64,000 nt of DNA from an uncultured Alphaproteobacteria bacterium (GTDB lineage Bacteria; Pseudomonadota; Alphaproteobacteria; Rhodobacterales; Rhodobacteraceae), in NCBI GenBank assembly GCA_902531755.1, contig CACAFI010000003.1, forward strand, positions 1 to 64,000, read 5' to 3'. The position numbers and the translations under genes were made by a program. The notes under the pieces are model-generated. The model did not search any database. It saw only the letters and a program-made list of their open reading frames with translations, and was not told the DNA's origin. Shown here piece after piece: positions 27,132 to 35,210 of the stretch; position 1 is the first letter of the stretch, and every line of letters starts with the position of its first letter.

Positions 27132-28112
27132 TTAGAAACTTTTTTTGTTTTCAGCCATTACGCATATCATCTCAAACATAATAGCCATAGCTGTATGAGC
27201 GGTTATGTTATTTGGACTATCTTTTGTTGGCATCATACAAACAATATCTCCCCCAATAACATTCATACCTCGCGTTAATCTAATTAAACTTATAGCTTCA
27301 TCTATATCGAAACCTTTTGAGTTCGCCTCTAAATTTGCCACTGCGGGTGCAATTGTGGGGTCAAGACAATCAAGATCAAATGTAATGTAGACCGGCCTAT
27401 CATTGAGCATTTGCTTAGCTTGAGAAATAACAGACTCCATGCCTCTTTTTCTAAACTCTCTCATAGTAACTACGTTATATCCATATTCATAACTTGGTTC
27501 CAACCAGTCTAAAGTCCGAGGATGTCCTCTAAGACCAATCTGCATAGACGTTTTTGGATCAATGTTATCCTGATCAGCAAGATAAGCGCCCCAATGAGCA
27601 GCTGATTTCTTTGCGCCTAAGAAATGATCTACTTTTGTAAATACATCCGTATGGGCATCTAAATGAAGTAAGCTTACAGGCTCTCCATCAGAGAGGTTTC
27701 CTTTTCCAAGAGCCTGAAGAATGCCACCAGTTATAGAATGATCTCCACCAATGGAGATAGGTTTCGACTTGGCTTGGTCAATAGATTTAAAGAAACTAGT
27801 TATCTGGTTAATACAATCCTCATTATTATTTGCTCTAGGAAATGGCACGTCACCAGCGTCAACAATTTTTGCAATATCCCACGGATTTATCCCAAAATCT
27901 AAATGAACACGGCGTCCAATTGCTGAAATATTGCGAAGTGCTCGTGGACCTAAGTGCTGATCTCTCTCTGTGGTTCCATTACCTGTAGAATGAGGAACGC
28001 CCACAAGGGATATATCGCTTCCTACTGGATCTCGGTTTGGGCAGCGAAATAAAGTTGGTATACCCCACCAATAGAGGTTTTCCATCATTGATTTATCGTG
28101 CTCTTCTGCCAT
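27132..28112 (-). CDS. Agmatinase/guanidino-acid ureohydrolase family protein
   Basis: 326 aa arginase-fold Mn enzyme. Metal motifs are intact: G-G-D-H-S, D-A-H-T-D and F-D-L-D-C-L-D-P. The length and the DAHTD form fit agmatinase, guanidinobutyrase or related guanidino-acid hydrolases better than arginase. Such enzymes release urea and leave an amine or amino acid. An AGGGAAG site precedes the ATG. It heads a leftward block of ureohydrolase, TPR protein, GlxB, GlxC, GlxD; the nitrogen link suggests shared use of a guanidino or methylated-amine compound, but the substrate cannot be read from sequence. No urease genes are in the window. Confidence 0.85.
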   Translation of the reverse strand: MAEEHDKSMMENLYWWGIPTLFRCPNRDPVGSDISLVGVPHSTGNGTTERDQHLGPRALRNISAIGRRVHLDFGINPWDIAKIVDAGDVPFPRANNNEDCINQITSFFKSIDQAKSKPISIGGDHSITGGILQALGKGNLSDGEPVSLLHLDAHTDVFTKVDHFLGAKKSAAHWGAYLADQDNIDPKTSMQIGLRGHPRTLDWLEPSYEYGYNVVTMREFRKRGMESVISQAKQMLNDRPVYITFDLDCLDPTIAPAVANLEANSKGFDIDEAISLIRLTRGMNVIGGDIVCMMPTKDSPNNITAHTAMAIMFEMICVMAENKKSF

Positions 28113-28174
28113 TCTCAGCTTCCCTAACTCTTATTAATTAATGATTTTACAAAATCCTATGAATTATTTTTTAT

Positions 28175-30094
28175 TTATATTTTAGGATGAGGGCAACCTA
28201 ATGCCTCAAAAATTGCGTACTGCAATTCTTTTTCTTCAGTAGTTATCTTTTTATCAAAATTTATAGTTTCAGAGAACGCATTGAGACATACCTCTTTTTT
28301 CTTAAATATTGAATTTGATAAAGTCTCTAATGATTTCAATACATCTTCTGGTGTTACCTCGCTTAAAGGCGTAAGTTTACTTGAGTGTTTTGAAAAAAAA
28401 GGTGATCTTTTGCATACATTTAACCCTTTTTCTATAGCTTTTTTTGTATTAACTTCACTCATTTTACCTTTGCTCGCTATAAAACAAACAACTCTACTTA
28501 TAGACAAGCATTCAACATCCTCGTTGTTTGAGCCAAAATTATCGTCTTTATCATTCAATGCAGACTTTAAGATCTGTATAGCAGCGATTTCAAGAGTAGA
28601 GATTTTTCCATCTGCCAAAGCCAGACCTTTAACACAAAATTTTACCAGGCTTTTTTCCTTTTCCGTCAACTGCTTTATGCTTGGAATAATTAAATTTAGG
28701 AGTGGCAACCGATAACCTAAGTCTAATCTTTTTATTGACTCAGTTTTGTCTTCTAAGTCTTTGAAAGATATATCACTTCCATATTTTTCGGAAATAATTC
28801 GTTTTTGAATTGATCCGATAAGCTTTGTCTGTTTTGATCCAGCCATTATTAGAGCATATAGTAAGGGTGTAGCCTCTGTTTTTTTTGACGCATAACTTAA
28901 AAGCTGATCCGGAATTTTCTTAAGAATTTCACTGGCCTTTTTTATATTAACTGACTGAACATTACCCGCCTGAGTGGCAACTATTGCTCCTGCCACATTT
29001 TCAATAAAAGCCTTATTATCTCTTTTAACTTTTTTTGTCGTTGGCGCTTTTGATTTTTGATCACCATAGGATTTAGAAAAATCGAAGGTAGGGTCTATCC
29101 TTTTAATTCTATCTATTAATGGTGGATGGGTACCAAAGGCACTAAAACCAGACGAATTTGCTGGTGTGCCAAAAAACATATGACTAAATTTACTGCTTGA
29201 TGCGCTGGTTACCTCGGATCCAAATCCAGAACGAATTTTATTTAAGGCATTAGCGATACCATTGGGATTTCTGGTAAATTGAACCGCTGATGCATCTGCC
29301 AAAAACTCTCTCTGTTTAGATACCAAGCTACCAATAATATTTGCTAAAACTCTACCGAGCAACCCAATAACAAAGAGTGCTATAGCAATAATAATTATAA
29401 TTCCACCCGCACCTCCTTTTTTATTAGATCGCCTTCTACTTCCTCTAGTGAAAAATCTTAAAAGGAACTCTCCTATATAATAAATTACGGTCAGCCCGAA
29501 TACAATGCCTGCAAAACGGAGGTTAATTTTTACATCACCATTTAAGATATGGCTGTATTCATGTGCTATTACTCCTTGTAGTTCCTCTCTCGTGAGAGCA
29601 TTAATAGCTCCAGAAGTAACACCAATCACTGAATTAAGAGGCGAATAGCCAGCTGCAAAAGCATTTACGCCTTCATCTTCAATCAAGTATAAATTAGGAA
29701 CTGGAACTCCAGAAGCTAAAGCCATTTCCTTGTTTATATTCATTAACACTTTGATTTTATGTTGAGGCACATCCCCTATATTTTCTAGATTTCCTACCTC
29801 AAGCAAAATACCTCCCAACTCCTTGGCTACCTGCGTCCCTCCACCCCTTCTAAGTTGTATTATCTTTATCCAAGTGGCTGACAAAAGAATAATTACAAAA
29901 ACCACTGTGAACAAAAGAGCAAAAGAGAAGGCTTCCTCTTCTATATAGTAGTACTCGTCTTCAAAAACCGTAATATACCCAAGGTAGACGGCAAAAAATG
30001 CGATTATTCCTAAAGTGACAATGCTTAATAAAAACAGGCCTACAAGTCTGAAAGTTTTAGACCTTGCCTTATCTTGCTGTTCAAAAAAATTCAT
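28175..30094 (-). CDS. M48 (HtpX-like) membrane metalloprotease with TerB-like tail
   Basis: 639 aa. Two N-terminal membrane helices (about 16-42 and 57-78) precede the M48 domain with zinc motif H178-E-Y-S-H182; the third ligand Glu lies in K-Q-R-E-F-L-A-D near 270, after a helix hairpin (about 190-255). The C-terminal 300 residues include a TerB-like domain (A-D-G-K-I-S-T-L-E near 510). M48 proteases of this kind degrade misfolded membrane proteins. The LemA gene sits 9 bp upstream; LemA plus M48 is a widely conserved pair. The TerB tail echoes the free TerB-like protein at 2.4 kb. Confidence 0.93.
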   Translation of the reverse strand: MNFFEQQDKARSKTFRLVGLFLLSIVTLGIIAFFAVYLGYITVFEDEYYYIEEEAFSFALLFTVVFVIILLSATWIKIIQLRRGGGTQVAKELGGILLEVGNLENIGDVPQHKIKVLMNINKEMALASGVPVPNLYLIEDEGVNAFAAGYSPLNSVIGVTSGAINALTREELQGVIAHEYSHILNGDVKINLRFAGIVFGLTVIYYIGEFLLRFFTRGSRRRSNKKGGAGGIIIIIAIALFVIGLLGRVLANIIGSLVSKQREFLADASAVQFTRNPNGIANALNKIRSGFGSEVTSASSSKFSHMFFGTPANSSGFSAFGTHPPLIDRIKRIDPTFDFSKSYGDQKSKAPTTKKVKRDNKAFIENVAGAIVATQAGNVQSVNIKKASEILKKIPDQLLSYASKKTEATPLLYALIMAGSKQTKLIGSIQKRIISEKYGSDISFKDLEDKTESIKRLDLGYRLPLLNLIIPSIKQLTEKEKSLVKFCVKGLALADGKISTLEIAAIQILKSALNDKDDNFGSNNEDVECLSISRVVCFIASKGKMSEVNTKKAIEKGLNVCKRSPFFSKHSSKLTPLSEVTPEDVLKSLETLSNSIFKKKEVCLNAFSETINFDKKITTEEKELQYAIFEALGCPHPKI

Positions 30095-30103
30095 GTAACT
30101 ATC

Positions 30104-30694
30104 TTAAAACGTCACTTTAACGTTCTTTCTGGCCTCCTGATCTTCGATTTGCCATTCAGTCGCTTGCGTAAACTTAAACTGGTTAGCTATAAGAGAATTA
30201 GGAAACATCTCAATACCGGTGTTATATTGCATTACAGCGTCATTAAATGCCTGTCTCGAAAATCCGACTTTGTTTTCGGTTGTGGCTAACTCTTCCTGCA
30301 ATGCCAACATATTTGTATTTGCTTTTAAATCAGGATAGCCTTCTGCCAATGCCTGAAAGTTCATCATAGCTCCTTGGAGCTTCTGCTCGCTTTCTTGAAG
30401 ACCTTTGATTGCATTTTGATCAGATGGATCCCCGGATGCTGTTTTTGCGGCTTCATTGGCAGCATTTCTGGCATCTATAACCATCTTCAAGGTTTCTTTC
30501 TCGTGCTTCATGTAACCTTTAGCTGTTTCTACTAAATTAGGAATTAAGTCATAGCGCCGTTGAAGCTGTACATCTATTTGCGCCCAACCATTATCGACCC
30601 TATTCTTAAGAGATACAATTTTATTGTAGATAGAAATTAGGTAAAATATTAGCCCTAAGACGACCACTGCTGCGATAATTAACTCAATAGACAT
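30104..30694 (-). CDS. lemA: LemA family protein
   Basis: 196 aa. One N-terminal membrane helix (about 3-22) is followed by the LemA helical bundle, with the conserved N-R-V-D-N-G-W-A-Q-I-D-V-Q-L-Q-R-R-Y-D-L-I-P pattern near 32-53. A GGAGG site precedes the ATG. It lies 9 bp from the M48 protease gene in the classic LemA-HtpX arrangement, probably helping present or regulate substrates at the membrane. Its precise role remains unknown. Confidence 0.95.
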   Translation of the reverse strand: MSIELIIAAVVVLGLIFYLISIYNKIVSLKNRVDNGWAQIDVQLQRRYDLIPNLVETAKGYMKHEKETLKMVIDARNAANEAAKTASGDPSDQNAIKGLQESEQKLQGAMMNFQALAEGYPDLKANTNMLALQEELATTENKVGFSRQAFNDAVMQYNTGIEMFPNSLIANQFKFTQATEWQIEDQEARKNVKVTF

Positions 30695-30839
30695 TTATTC
30701 CTCCACTGTATTTATCAACAGTGTAACAGAAATTTACTTGTTTTGAAGTAAAGTAATATTAAGCTTAAAACAATTTTTTTTTATATTAAGTGAATAGAAT
30801 GTAAGCTTGATTTGGTGATTCCTAAAGAAGGTTTTCGTT

Positions 30840-31889
30840 GTGTTACCAATTTTTAAATACCTGAGATACCTGCTAATGATATTTCTCTGGGGGTTGCTAT
30901 TATCTTTGTTCACGAGCGTTTTACTTGATGTTTTTTATAAGCCCTCTGATTTGTATCAAGACTACACTCTTGTTTTTATTGCTTTCTTTGCATTTCTTGT
31001 AGCAGGTTTAATATTTCAGTGGTTAATTAATGCTTTTATAAATTTATTTACCCCACCAGAAGCTAAGCCAAAACCTGAACAGTCAAAGGTAACAAATATT
31101 ATTAATAAACTTATTGAATTTTTTATAAGGGCAATTCTTTACTCAATCGTTCTTGCTGTCGGATTTTTATATATTTTTGCCGCTTTTAAGTCAGAAACCG
31201 TTACGTATTTAGAGGTAATAAGAGGATTATTTGGCTATTTGTTTTCAATAATTATAATTTTGTTCATCGAATGGTGGCTCTTAGGAAACCTTATTAGCAA
31301 AAGATGGAGGCCACTTGCCATAAAAAAATCCGGTAACGCCAGGCTTTTACATATCGGTTGGCTCAATGTCTTATCTAACTTTTTGAGTGTTTATATTATT
31401 TTTATTCTAATCAATTATTTATTATCTTCTATTGCCAGCAATGTTGATTTTGCAGAGTTGTTTTCGTTCTTGTTTTTAGCGGGGATGTGGTTTGGGTCCT
31501 ATATCGTTATTATGATAAAAGTGCCTAATTCGTTTATCTTCACATCTTTTTCATTGAAGACAAAACAAGTGACTAACTATTCTATAAAACTAAATGGAAT
31601 ATTTTTATTTGTTATATTTTGGAAAAGAAAAGCAGTAGTTTCTGCAAAAAAAATACCATTCGACAATATCGCATATGTACGGACCTGGGTTCAAACTATA
31701 GAAGCAACATCATATAATGCGATCGCTTTCATGCAAAAATATGACCTATTCAAATTCCCAACTGTTGGCCTGAATTTAAAGCAAGCAGAATCAACAGAAG
31801 ACAAGGAAATTGTTTTAGTCAGGGGTCAATATCTCGATATGGAAAAAACTAAGGCAGATATAGAGAGTATTCTAAACAAGTCTATCTAA
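30840..31889 (+). CDS. Multi-pass membrane protein of unknown function, paralogue A
   Basis: 349 aa with about six hydrophobic helices (near 10-32, 45-70, 92-112, 128-150, 180-200, 205-225) and a soluble C-terminal domain (about 240-349). The start is GTG at 30840 with GAAGG 9-10 nt upstream. It shares a G-N-A-R/K-x-x-H-x-G-W-x-N-x-L motif and the tail (V/L)-V-L-V-R-G-x-x-L-x-x-E-x-T-x-x-x-I-E with the next gene, so the two are paralogues. I do not recognise the family. Divergent from the LemA-M48 pair, with a 145-bp promoter region between them. The conserved tail domain faces the cytosol if the helix count is even. Confidence 0.7.
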   Translation: MLPIFKYLRYLLMIFLWGLLLSLFTSVLLDVFYKPSDLYQDYTLVFIAFFAFLVAGLIFQWLINAFINLFTPPEAKPKPEQSKVTNIINKLIEFFIRAILYSIVLAVGFLYIFAAFKSETVTYLEVIRGLFGYLFSIIIILFIEWWLLGNLISKRWRPLAIKKSGNARLLHIGWLNVLSNFLSVYIIFILINYLLSSIASNVDFAELFSFLFLAGMWFGSYIVIMIKVPNSFIFTSFSLKTKQVTNYSIKLNGIFLFVIFWKRKAVVSAKKIPFDNIAYVRTWVQTIEATSYNAIAFMQKYDLFKFPTVGLNLKQAESTEDKEIVLVRGQYLDMEKTKADIESILNKSI

Positions 31890-32018
31890 GTCCAACTTAA
31901 TAAAATCCTGTCGAATACGCTAAGTTATTATATGGTTCAAACAAATGAAGGTTAAAAGATTATTTTACTTAATTAATATTTGATAGATAATTACAAAGCC
32001 ATTCATAAGGAAACCGAT

Positions 32019-32762
32019 ATGAAATATTTGATGTATTTTTTGGTTGGAATACCGTGGGCCATAACCCTGTTTGTCATATTGGTTTTAACAGGGCTTTGCT
32101 TGTCTGAAGGATGCCACATGTCAGGTAGCATTGATTTCACTGTGTTCAGTGTCATCGGAATTGTATTTATTTTAGGGTCTCTTTGGTTACAATTCTTTAT
32201 TATTTCCCTGTTTAGAGATTGGCTCCCCTTTAAAATTAAGAATGATGGCAATGCCAAAATGACACATTTCGGCTGGGTTAATCTACCATTGATAATTTTA
32301 GGTGGAGGATTTGCCTATATTTTGTATTTAATGGCAAGGTCGGAGGGGGACACAACATTTACTATTTTAGGAATAGTTTGTTTTGTTTTTCCATTAGCGA
32401 TAATGTATCAATACCCGAATATATACATAAGAAATGAATTTGACGGAACTAACCAACAACTTAAATATTTTGCATTAACTTTTAAAGGATTGGTATCAAA
32501 ATCCATTCCTTTCTTATCAATAAAAGCAATTAAAACCTATAAAACTGAAGTACAAGAACGACGAAGATCGGTGGCATTTTTTAGGTCCAATCAAACAGTG
32601 TTTTCATTACATACTGTAGAAATAATTTATGAAACTGAAGAAGCAGAAGATAAAAACCTTGTTTTAGTACGAGGCAGAGATCTTGGTGGGGAGGAAACGG
32701 TAAAGCAAATTGAGGCTTTCATAGCTGACTCTCTTGCTAAACACGCTCATAAATCCTTATAA
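32019..32762 (+). CDS. Membrane protein of unknown function, paralogue B
   Basis: 247 aa from the ATG at 32019, preceded by AAGGAAA; a TTG 39 bp upstream is rejected. Four hydrophobic helices (about 3-25, 42-66, 92-112, 120-138) and a C-terminal domain (about 150-247). It repeats the G-N-A-K-x-x-H-x-G-W motif and the L-V-L-V-R-G-R-D-L tail of paralogue A but lacks the first two helices. A gap of 129 bp separates the genes. The family is not recognised. Confidence 0.68.
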   Translation: MKYLMYFLVGIPWAITLFVILVLTGLCLSEGCHMSGSIDFTVFSVIGIVFILGSLWLQFFIISLFRDWLPFKIKNDGNAKMTHFGWVNLPLIILGGGFAYILYLMARSEGDTTFTILGIVCFVFPLAIMYQYPNIYIRNEFDGTNQQLKYFALTFKGLVSKSIPFLSIKAIKTYKTEVQERRRSVAFFRSNQTVFSLHTVEIIYETEEAEDKNLVLVRGRDLGGEETVKQIEAFIADSLAKHAHKSL

Positions 32763-32801
32763 AAGCGATTCAATTATTCAAAAAACGTCATTACTAAATT
32801 T

Positions 32802-33737
32802 CTATTTTGCCTTCATTGTTGAATCTAAGCGCTTGATACAAATTCCTATTCCAATAGCTATCACGCCACCAATAACAACTGAAGCCGGCTCCATTTCCAA
32901 AATAGTAAACCATTGAGTATAGAAATGAATGGCTCCAAAAATAGATGAAACTGTTACGACCCAACGCCTGTTTACTCTCCATCCCCAGACCGCAAAACTA
33001 ATAAGACCCAGTGCCCATGCAATTGATATAAGCTCAGGAGAAACCTCAAGCTCGCTTCCTCCACCCCAAAGAGACCCAACCCAGAACCCAAAGTTAGCGA
33101 GAAGCACTGATGTTCTTGACCCGGTTATCATTATATTTTGATACCTTGATAAAATAGAAAGAGAAAGATAGTAAAGAAAAAATGCTAGCGCACTGAAAAT
33201 AACAATAGTTACTACGGGCGAACTAACCCATATTGTGTAAGATGCTGTAAAATAACTCGTTCCCGCTCCAGTAATCTGTGCAATAGACAGGATGCTTAAG
33301 GCCGCCAAGATATTACTCATCAAAAATACAGATGATGCTATCAAAATAGAAGTTGTTAAAATTTCAACATTAATAGCCAAGGGTAAAAAGACGGACTCAG
33401 ACTCATAAGCCTCAATCAGCCATATGTTCATTCCACCAATAAATATCAGCACACCACTGATTGAACAGCAACTAGATAATACCGACCACTCTTTAGTTCC
33501 TCTAAATTTAATTAACACCCCGATTAGAAATGTTAACAGCCCCATAATCAAGGCAGTAGAAGCAGCTTGAGTTAAAGTAATTACGCCTAGACAAACCATA
33601 AATATTCCGAACCCAATAAGCAGGTTTAAAGCTAAGCTTCCAGTTTGATTTTTCGAAAGAGATAATAACTTATCATATTCTGCCTGATTAATTTTACCCT
33701 CTTCGAGTAACTCTTTAATATTCAGAATAATTTTCAA
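32802..33737 (-). CDS. DUF2157-like polytopic membrane protein
   Basis: 311 aa with about nine hydrophobic helices after an N-terminal soluble helix pair containing G-K-I-N-Q-A-E-Y-D-K-L-L, the pattern seen at the start of DUF2157 proteins. The start is TTG at 33737, supported by a perfect AAGGAG 8 nt upstream; no ATG fits. Convergent with paralogue B (39-bp gap). The function is unknown. The nine-helix count and lack of charged residues in the helices argue for a transporter-like or sensor role, but no motif confirms this. Confidence 0.7.
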   Translation of the reverse strand: MKIILNIKELLEEGKINQAEYDKLLSLSKNQTGSLALNLLIGFGIFMVCLGVITLTQAASTALIMGLLTFLIGVLIKFRGTKEWSVLSSCCSISGVLIFIGGMNIWLIEAYESESVFLPLAINVEILTTSILIASSVFLMSNILAALSILSIAQITGAGTSYFTASYTIWVSSPVVTIVIFSALAFFLYYLSLSILSRYQNIMITGSRTSVLLANFGFWVGSLWGGGSELEVSPELISIAWALGLISFAVWGWRVNRRWVVTVSSIFGAIHFYTQWFTILEMEPASVVIGGVIAIGIGICIKRLDSTMKAK

Positions 33738-33772
33738 TATTTTATCTCCTTATTAAAGAAAATTCAGTCTTT

Positions 33773-34480
33773 CTAGTTCCTGCCCCAAATTTCTTGTAAG
33801 GCAAGAATATCTAATTCTGTAAAAAAAGTCCTCACCTTTCCTGGAGGGTCTCTATACGCCATAAGTGTGTGTCCCGTATGAGCAGAACCTTCACTCCATG
33901 GGTCAACAGAACCAATACAGTCTCCATCAGATTTATCAAAGGGGTGCTCGAGCCCTAACACATGTCCAAGCTCATGCAAAAAAAGGGTTTCTGGCGGGTG
34001 TTTTGAAGAAAAGGGAGTATTACAGCCATTAAGTGTCATAATGGCTTTTGTACCGTCAAGAGACGTCGTAACAATGCCATCCAAGACAGTTTCTCTTTCA
34101 CAAACCCCTAAAATGATGAAGTCGGCTTCCTTTCTTGTTTTAACTTGAAAAAAATCCAGGCCAATATATTTATCTACTTCATTCAACAACGCTTTCCCAA
34201 GGGCAACTTCCTGGCTATAAAATGGATCAGAGCGGACCTTTATCGGGCCATCAATATTTAAAATATAATCAATGCTTTCTTGCTCAAAGTAATAATAAAG
34301 CTTCTTCCTACCATTTAAGTATGCCTTGTCTTTAGCCACCCAATCTGAGATTATTCCTTGAGTATTTAAAGATTGAGTGCACGCTGAAAACAACGGATAA
34401 CAGAAAATAAAAAAGGTTATCAAAACAAAAAATAAGAAATAAAAATAGTTTTTTAAAGAAATAGTCATTTTATTCCACAT
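33773..34480 (-). CDS. Matrixin-type zinc metalloprotease, exported
   Basis: 235 aa. An N-terminal hydrophobic segment (about 12-32) ends in F-S-A-C, a signal peptide and possibly a poor lipobox. The zinc site is H-E-L-G-H-V-L-G-L-E-H (HExxHxxGxxH, metzincin class) near 172-182, followed by a D-x-x-D-G-D acidic loop and a late Met in T-L-M-A-Y as the Met-turn. The protein therefore looks like a small secreted or anchored matrixin. Two ATGs (34480, 34468) are possible; neither has a strong ribosome site. It lies 35 bp downstream of the DUF2157 gene's start region on the same strand. Confidence 0.82.
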   Translation of the reverse strand: MWNKMTISLKNYFYFLFFVLITFFIFCYPLFSACTQSLNTQGIISDWVAKDKAYLNGRKKLYYYFEQESIDYILNIDGPIKVRSDPFYSQEVALGKALLNEVDKYIGLDFFQVKTRKEADFIILGVCERETVLDGIVTTSLDGTKAIMTLNGCNTPFSSKHPPETLFLHELGHVLGLEHPFDKSDGDCIGSVDPWSEGSAHTGHTLMAYRDPPGKVRTFFTELDILALQEIWGRN

Positions 34481-34595
34481 TATTTGATAACAATATTAGC
34501 TTTATAATATTTTACTCAAAACAATGTAAGAATAAATGAAAATATTTATAGCGCCTATGCTACAAGGTCTTAATAATATGAATTGATATAAAGAA

Positions 34596-35210
34596 TTAAT
34601 CATTGTCAATATTCCCAGCCCCTGCGCCCTTTTTCCGAGATAATTCGCTTTCCGGCACTAGCATATTTGATGCAAGCTTAATAAGTTCTTGAAATGTGTT
34701 TTTATCTAATGACATCCTAGTACCTTTTGCTAAAGGATTGTCTAACTGACTATCATTTAAACAAATTTCTATATCATTGCTGCTTTTGTAGATTTCGTGC
34801 TTACAAACGAGTTCATCATTAAAAATGCTAGCATACACTACTTTATGTTTATAAAAGCTAAAACTAGATCCACGGTAATTAGAAGCCAAACCAAGCAAAA
34901 GCATCTGTGAATCAATATTTTTTAAAATCACACTTTCACAAACTTCTGACACTAAAAAATCGATTGCGGTAACACCTTCAAAGATTGCTCTTGCGTTGCA
35001 AAAAACAAGACGCGAGCCTTTTTTTTGTGGAGGTAAAGATGGGTGCCGCTTACATTTTAGAGAATTCAAAAACTCTTTTCCACCAGGCAAAGATCGCGAT
35101 TCCAGGAAGGTAACAGCCCATGATAAATCTTCGCCAATGCCAGCCGCCAGTTTACTACCCAAACTTGCATTAAATATTAAATCTTTTAGCTCAGAAAAAG
35201 AAAGATCCAT
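34596..35210 (-). CDS. DUF3726-like protein
   Basis: 204 aa from the ATG at 35210, which overlaps the stop of the upstream gene by one base (TAATG). The N-terminal D-L-S-F-S-E-L-K-D-L-I-F-N-A-S-L-G and the I-G-E-D-L-S-W-A stretch resemble DUF3726, a family of unknown function in Proteobacteria. No signal peptide. Coupled to the 571-aa unknown, which itself overlaps the M19-like dipeptidase gene, so the three probably act together at the end of the leftward catabolic operon. Confidence 0.65.
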   Translation of the reverse strand: MDLSFSELKDLIFNASLGSKLAAGIGEDLSWAVTFLESRSLPGGKEFLNSLKCKRHPSLPPQKKGSRLVFCNARAIFEGVTAIDFLVSEVCESVILKNIDSQMLLLGLASNYRGSSFSFYKHKVVYASIFNDELVCKHEIYKSSNDIEICLNDSQLDNPLAKGTRMSLDKNTFQELIKLASNMLVPESELSRKKGAGAGNIDND

